DNA of 10,122 bases. It comes from Phoronis pallida. Its lineage: Eukaryota > Phoronida > Phoronidae. Position 1 is the first letter of the stretch. Each line of letters starts with the position of its first letter. Both the position numbers and the translations under genes were made by a program. The notes under the pieces are model-generated. The model worked only from the letters and a program-made list of their open reading frames with translations, had not been told where the DNA came from and ran no database searches. Location: contig JAOXYC010251677.1 of the NCBI GenBank assembly GCA_028565715.1, forward strand, positions 1 to 10,122. The letters are read 5' to 3'. Of the stretch, positions 8,101 to 10,122 are shown piece by piece.

Positions 8101-9299
8101 ACAAAATGACAGGTGTCTGGAATTTTAAAAATTATGTACATCATGATAATATGGACTGTAACCCATTCTAAGGTTTAAAGATAATAATTCTTTTGGAACA
8201 AATACAAAGTATACTTGGTGCAACTTGCCACCTAAACATTTGTATTGAGTAATTTCATTCTTAAAAGGTTTGCTGCAAACTTACACACATATTGATCCAA
8301 TGCATTATAACTGTTCATGCTTGTGTAGCACAATCAATGCTGCATTTCTGCACACATTTAGATCTGCTGTTTCATGATTAATAATTAACAAAAAGGGTAA
8401 TACATTTATAACATGATGAGTGAAAGTTTCCAACCAAAGTAGTTCCTTATGACTTGGAGGATATGTTAATTTTCCATTTTATTTTTTCTTTGGTTGTCTT
8501 TGTCCTACAGAATGTGATAGGTACAGATTGAAACAACGGGTTATTAAAAATGCCCAAAGGACATGGTTTCGGTGTCACTTTGAAAACATCATCAAACAAA
8601 TAAGGTAACTGAGAAGAAGCAAATTTGACTATGCCTTGAAAGTTGGATGCCCTTTCCGAAAAATAATGTATAACAATTTTATTTAGAGTTGTTAATGCAT
8701 TTGGTATTTAAAGCTATGGTCACAATGGAGCTCACGACAGATCTGTCGTACGATGAAGTTTTTACTTTGTCGAGGACCGTTGCGGGACCGTCGTACGATG
8801 AAATACGTTTGTGGTCACAATGAACTCACGACAGGTCTACGACGAGCTCACGACAAGATTTGTCGTGAGGATAAAATGGGTTGGATGAATTTATCGCCCC
8901 GACAGATTCTTCATCGCACGACCGTCGCCGATGAACCAAAAAATTGCACGACAGTCGTGCGATCATCATACGATGATCGTGGGACGCGTCAAAATTCTTG
9001 TCGTGAACCCGTAGTAGACCCATCGTGGCACCATTGTGACCATAGCTTAACCAATAAAACAGCAATAAATTTTCCATAGTGTCCCCTTGAGTTACTAGCT
9101 GTATTAGTATTTTAAATACCCCTGTCCAGAACCCGTTGACCCGAAACGTTCAACCCATTGACAAACACAAAGAAAATTACACCTACCGTCCATGAGTAAC
9201 CAGTGACCCGTAAGTACCCAGATACATACAATGGTTAATGAAAGACAAAATGACATGATTTCCGCTACAGTAAACCGGCCACAGCAACCGAAAGACATT
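5115..9299 (-). CDS. SPPL3: SPPL3, signal peptide peptidase-like 3, C-terminal two thirds (six exons)
   Basis: This is a multi-pass GxGD-type intramembrane aspartyl protease. In vertebrates SPPL3 acts in the Golgi/secretory pathway and cleaves type II membrane proteins, including glycosyltransferases such as MGAT5, releasing their ectodomains (established knowledge). Six exons (9187-9299, 7664-7770, 6847-7007, 6212-6408, 5576-5685, 5115-5183) each have AG acceptors and GT donors where expected. Their phases join into one frame: 757 nt, 251 residues plus TGA. Numbering from the first full codon here, the YD aspartate is residue 70, GLGD is 138-141 and PAL is 209-211, so the protein is predicted active. 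Segments such as [69 protein letters not shown] and [10 protein letters not shown] match vertebrate SPPL3 as I remember it. About 130 N-terminal residues are missing because the gene continues past the right edge. No frameshift or stop is seen. Confidence 0.95.
5576..5685 (-). CDS. SPPL3: SPPL3 coding exon carrying the PAL motif
   Basis: The exon is 110 nt. The acceptor is TTGTTTCCAG ending at 5686 and the donor is AAG|GTAAAT at 5576-5571. Two bases complete the split glycine, 36 codons follow, and it ends in phase 0. It encodes [15 protein letters not shown], then PAL (codons 5630-5638) in [13 protein letters not shown], then MAYLK. The PAL motif is needed for active-site conformation and substrate handling in presenilin/SPP proteases (established knowledge). 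The open frame running past the donor is intron read-through and is not part of the protein. Confidence 0.94.
5869..5940 (+). repeat. tRNA-like Pol III element (tRNA pseudogene or SINE head)
   Basis: A 72-nt stretch folds as a tRNA: acceptor arm 5869-5875 with 5934-5940 (several G-T wobbles), D arm GCTC/GAGC, anticodon arm 5895-5899 with 5907-5911, and T arm 5917-5921 with 5929-5933. The A box TAGCTCAGTTGG (5876-5887) and B box GGTTCGATTCC (5920-5930) are canonical, and a TTTTT run follows at 5944-5948. The anticodon position reads GGC (alanine). However, position 33 is C where tRNAs have T, the T stem has a T-T mismatch, and the first anticodon-stem pair is broken. These defects favour a tRNA-derived SINE head or pseudogene over a working tRNA. 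It lies in the SPPL3 intron 5686-6211, antisense to the gene. Confidence 0.75.
6212..6408 (-). CDS. SPPL3: SPPL3 coding exon carrying the GLGD active-site motif
   Basis: The exon is 197 nt. The acceptor is TTTCCTTTCCAG ending at 6409 and the donor is TTAG|GTGAGT at 6212-6207. One base completes serine, 65 codons follow, and one base is carried into the next exon to make glycine. It encodes [21 protein letters not shown] is the second catalytic motif and its Asp codon is 6366-6368. A tyrosine/lysine stretch (RYDSYKKNQ) and a lumenal or cytosolic loop with one cysteine and a PPP run follow, then [14 protein letters not shown], the start of the next helix. The loop between Cys and KVTYFHC is the least conserved part, as in other SPPL3 proteins. 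Confidence 0.95.
6847..7007 (-). CDS. SPPL3: SPPL3 coding exon: loop between the catalytic helices
   Basis: The exon is 161 nt. The acceptor is TTCTCTTGCAG ending at 7008 and the donor is CCAAG|GTTGGT at 6847-6842. It starts in phase 0 and ends with two bases (AG) that join T of the next exon to make serine. It encodes VFFSSYIF, completing the YD helix, then [14 protein letters not shown] and a lysine/arginine-rich region ending [11 protein letters not shown]. These are the characteristic SPPL3 residues linking the YD and GxGD helices. Compared with vertebrate SPPL3, the middle of the loop differs most ([19 protein letters not shown] here), which is normal divergence. A reading frame continues past the donor into the intron, so translation without splicing would overextend the protein. 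Confidence 0.94.
7080..7415. mobile_element. 336-bp MITE with long inverted repeats in an SPPL3 intron
   Basis: TTAA (7080-7083) followed by AGATACTGTCTCCTCGTTGG is inverted at the other end, finishing at TTAA 7412-7415. Beyond the first 26 bp the arms stay similar for most of the element. ATTCAAATC, ACTAGAAATTGTGTGTA, TGATGAACATAA and AACTTGCATCT are all shared, down to a centre with CAAACCC (7227-7233) and GGGTTTG (7246-7252). It is a fold-back MITE, consistent with TTAA target preference (piggyBac or Kolobok types, inference). The 92-codon frame inside it is a by-product of the repeat. Confidence 0.85.
7664..7770 (-). CDS. SPPL3: SPPL3 coding exon carrying the catalytic YD motif
   Basis: The exon is 107 nt. 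The acceptor is TTTTTTGTATTGCAG just above 7770 and the donor is TGG|GTAAGA at 7664-7659. Two bases complete the split alanine codon, 35 codons follow, and the exon ends in phase 0 after Trp. It encodes [20 protein letters not shown] and then a hydrophobic helix ending VYDVFW. The Asp codon of YD (7673-7675) is the first catalytic aspartate of the GxGD protease family, equivalent to the aspartate in transmembrane helix 6. The exon is shorter than the open reading frame around it, which runs on into intron at the donor side. Confidence 0.94.
7771..9186 (-). other. SPPL3: SPPL3 intron (1416 bp)
   Basis: Intron between the GHWLLMD exon and the YD exon, split in phase 1. It contains the CpG-rich MITE at 8708-9050 and is otherwise AT-rich sequence with no exon that I can support. 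The 65-codon plus-strand frame at 7974-8171 has no recognisable character. Confidence 0.9.
8708..9050. mobile_element. 343-bp CpG-rich MITE made of nested palindromes
   Basis: AGCTATGGTCACAATGG following TTAA at 8708-8711 is inverted as CCATTGTGACCATAGC before TTAA at 9047-9050. The interior is far richer in CpG than its surroundings and is built of hairpins: 8734-8749 (perfect 16-bp palindrome), 8847-8869, 8946-8960 and 8961-8978. A second copy of the terminal sequence (GTGGTCACAATG then CTCACGACA) sits in direct orientation at about 8811. No transposase is encoded; the overlapping open frames on both strands reflect CpG richness and symmetry. It lies in the SPPL3 intron 7771-9186. Confidence 0.85.
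9187..9299 (-). CDS. SPPL3: SPPL3 coding exon (first in window): SFGCCGRFT to GHWLLMD
   Basis: The exon is 113 nt. The acceptor is an excellent T-rich tract ending in CAG at 9302-9300, and the donor is G|GTAGGT at 9187-9181. One base completes the codon from the previous exon, 37 codons follow, and one base is carried over. The split codon G|CA gives alanine across the next junction. The exon encodes [10 protein letters not shown], then a hydrophobic membrane segment and [12 protein letters not shown], a stretch strongly conserved in SPPL3 that precedes the catalytic helices. The methionine at its start is internal, not the gene's start codon: a splice acceptor abuts it and vertebrate SPPL3 has well over 100 residues upstream. 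The preceding exons are outside the window. Confidence 0.94.
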
Positions 9300-10122
9300 C
9301 TGAAAAAAAGAAATATATATTTCGTAACATGTTTTGATTTTATCAAGTCAAATTAAGGTGTACATTATTTGTGAACAAGAATGATTCTAGAATGTTCTGC
9401 ATTTTTGAACAAAAAATACATCGTTTTAATGATGCATTTTTTTAACCCAAAATGTCTTTTCAAAAGTCAGAATTCCTTGATTTAAAGGTTTAAAATATCA
9501 AATCATCATGAAAGTGATTAATTAAACTGTTAATAAGTGAGTCAAAGAAATTCAACCACAATTGACAAAATAACCATCAATCAATGTCTTCTGGTATCTA
9601 TTTAATCACAAATTGGGCAGTGCACATTATTATGTTACAAACATGGTCATTTATTATCCATACCATTCCCAACAACAACACTACTATGGATTATCACTAG
9701 ATAATCTCAAACTTGATATCAAAGTTATAGATAATCTACATCACACCATAACAATACAAAGTCCATTATATGTCGAGACTCAGGTATTCAGCTCAACAGC
9801 TGTTTCAGTACAAACTTTTGAGATAAAGAATGAAACCAGACACCAAAATCACCACTTCTTAAAAGCTGTGGGGTAGTAATGGAATATTTAAATAAAAATT
9901 AACACAATGCTTTTTAAAGGTAACATATGTTTCATAACCCAGCATAACCCTATAGACATTGAGTTGATTTATTCTGTGAGCAAAATATCCCCAGGGTGCA
10001 ACGATAAGTGCACCTGTTTGGCAGTGGGAGACCATGTTTCAATTCTTTTGTTTAAGGTGGATTCCCACCATTTCCCAAGGTCGTCAGAATTTGATGAAAT
10101 TCACTTAGGTTACAGGCGAGTA
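9300..10122 (-). other. SPPL3: SPPL3 intron, partial (continues past the right edge)
   Basis: I searched for the next upstream SPPL3 exon (transmembrane helices before the SFGCCGRFT exon) and did not find it here. The stretch has a hairpin at about 9412-9440 (AAAAAATACATC with GATGCATTTTTT). Near the edge, TTAAGGTGGATTCCCACC (about 10053-10070) may be the start of another inverted-repeat element cut by the window end. Confidence 0.75.

Noticed and set aside
8753-9079. 108-codon plus frame and 83-codon minus frame overlapping each other
   Set aside because: Both lie within the palindromic CpG-rich MITE, where symmetry and few TAA/TAG trinucleotides keep frames open on both strands. Neither resembles a protein.
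9613-9876. 87-codon plus-strand open frame with Q/Y/H-rich start
   Set aside because: It begins at TTG, not ATG. The first ATG is at about 9642, there is no recognisable domain or splice site, and it lies inside an SPPL3 intron. It is probably chance in AT-rich sequence.

Overview
This is a piece of animal nuclear genome. It is AT-rich, its genes are split by GT-AG introns, and intergenic and intronic sequence is full of short inverted-repeat (MITE-like) elements. The one confidently identified gene is the 3' portion of SPPL3 (signal peptide peptidase-like 3) on the minus strand. The protein resembles vertebrate SPPL3 closely but is clearly diverged, and the repeat content (TTAA-flanked MITEs, a tRNA-like Pol III element) suggests a marine invertebrate. 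The phylum cannot be settled from the sequence; a mollusc or an invertebrate deuterostome are both possible.

Layout: positions 1-900 hold no gene I can support, only a few hairpins, including a near-perfect palindrome at 506-554. Positions 899-1357 hold a fold-back element next to what may be the 5' remnant of a piggyBac-like transposon. At 1430-1535 a plus-strand terminal coding exon encodes 34 residues ending in an acidic tail; I do not recognise the gene. Its 3' UTR may run to about 2610. A second TTAA-flanked inverted repeat (2253-2377) lies in that stretch. A 211-bp hairpin-forming palindrome with 102-bp arms occupies 2774-2984, between the ends of two convergent genes.

Positions 2985-5114 are most simply read as the long SPPL3 3' UTR plus flank. 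This stretch carries a three-copy diverged tandem repeat in which each unit can form a hairpin (3142-3400), a TIR-flanked element (3454-3780) and a 90-bp-period duplication (4595-4740). From 5115 to 9299 lie six SPPL3 coding exons, read right to left. Their intron phases join into one open frame of 251 residues ending in a stop codon. They contain all the catalytic motifs of the GxGD aspartyl protease family: YD in exon 7664-7770, GLGD in exon 6212-6408 and PAL in exon 5576-5685. The introns hold a tRNA-like Pol III element (5869-5940) and two MITEs (7080-7415 and 8708-9050). The N-terminal exons of SPPL3 lie beyond the right edge; 9300-10122 is intron.

Both genes look ordinary. The unusual content is the density and variety of inverted-repeat elements, several bounded by TTAA, and the very young long palindrome between the two convergent gene ends.
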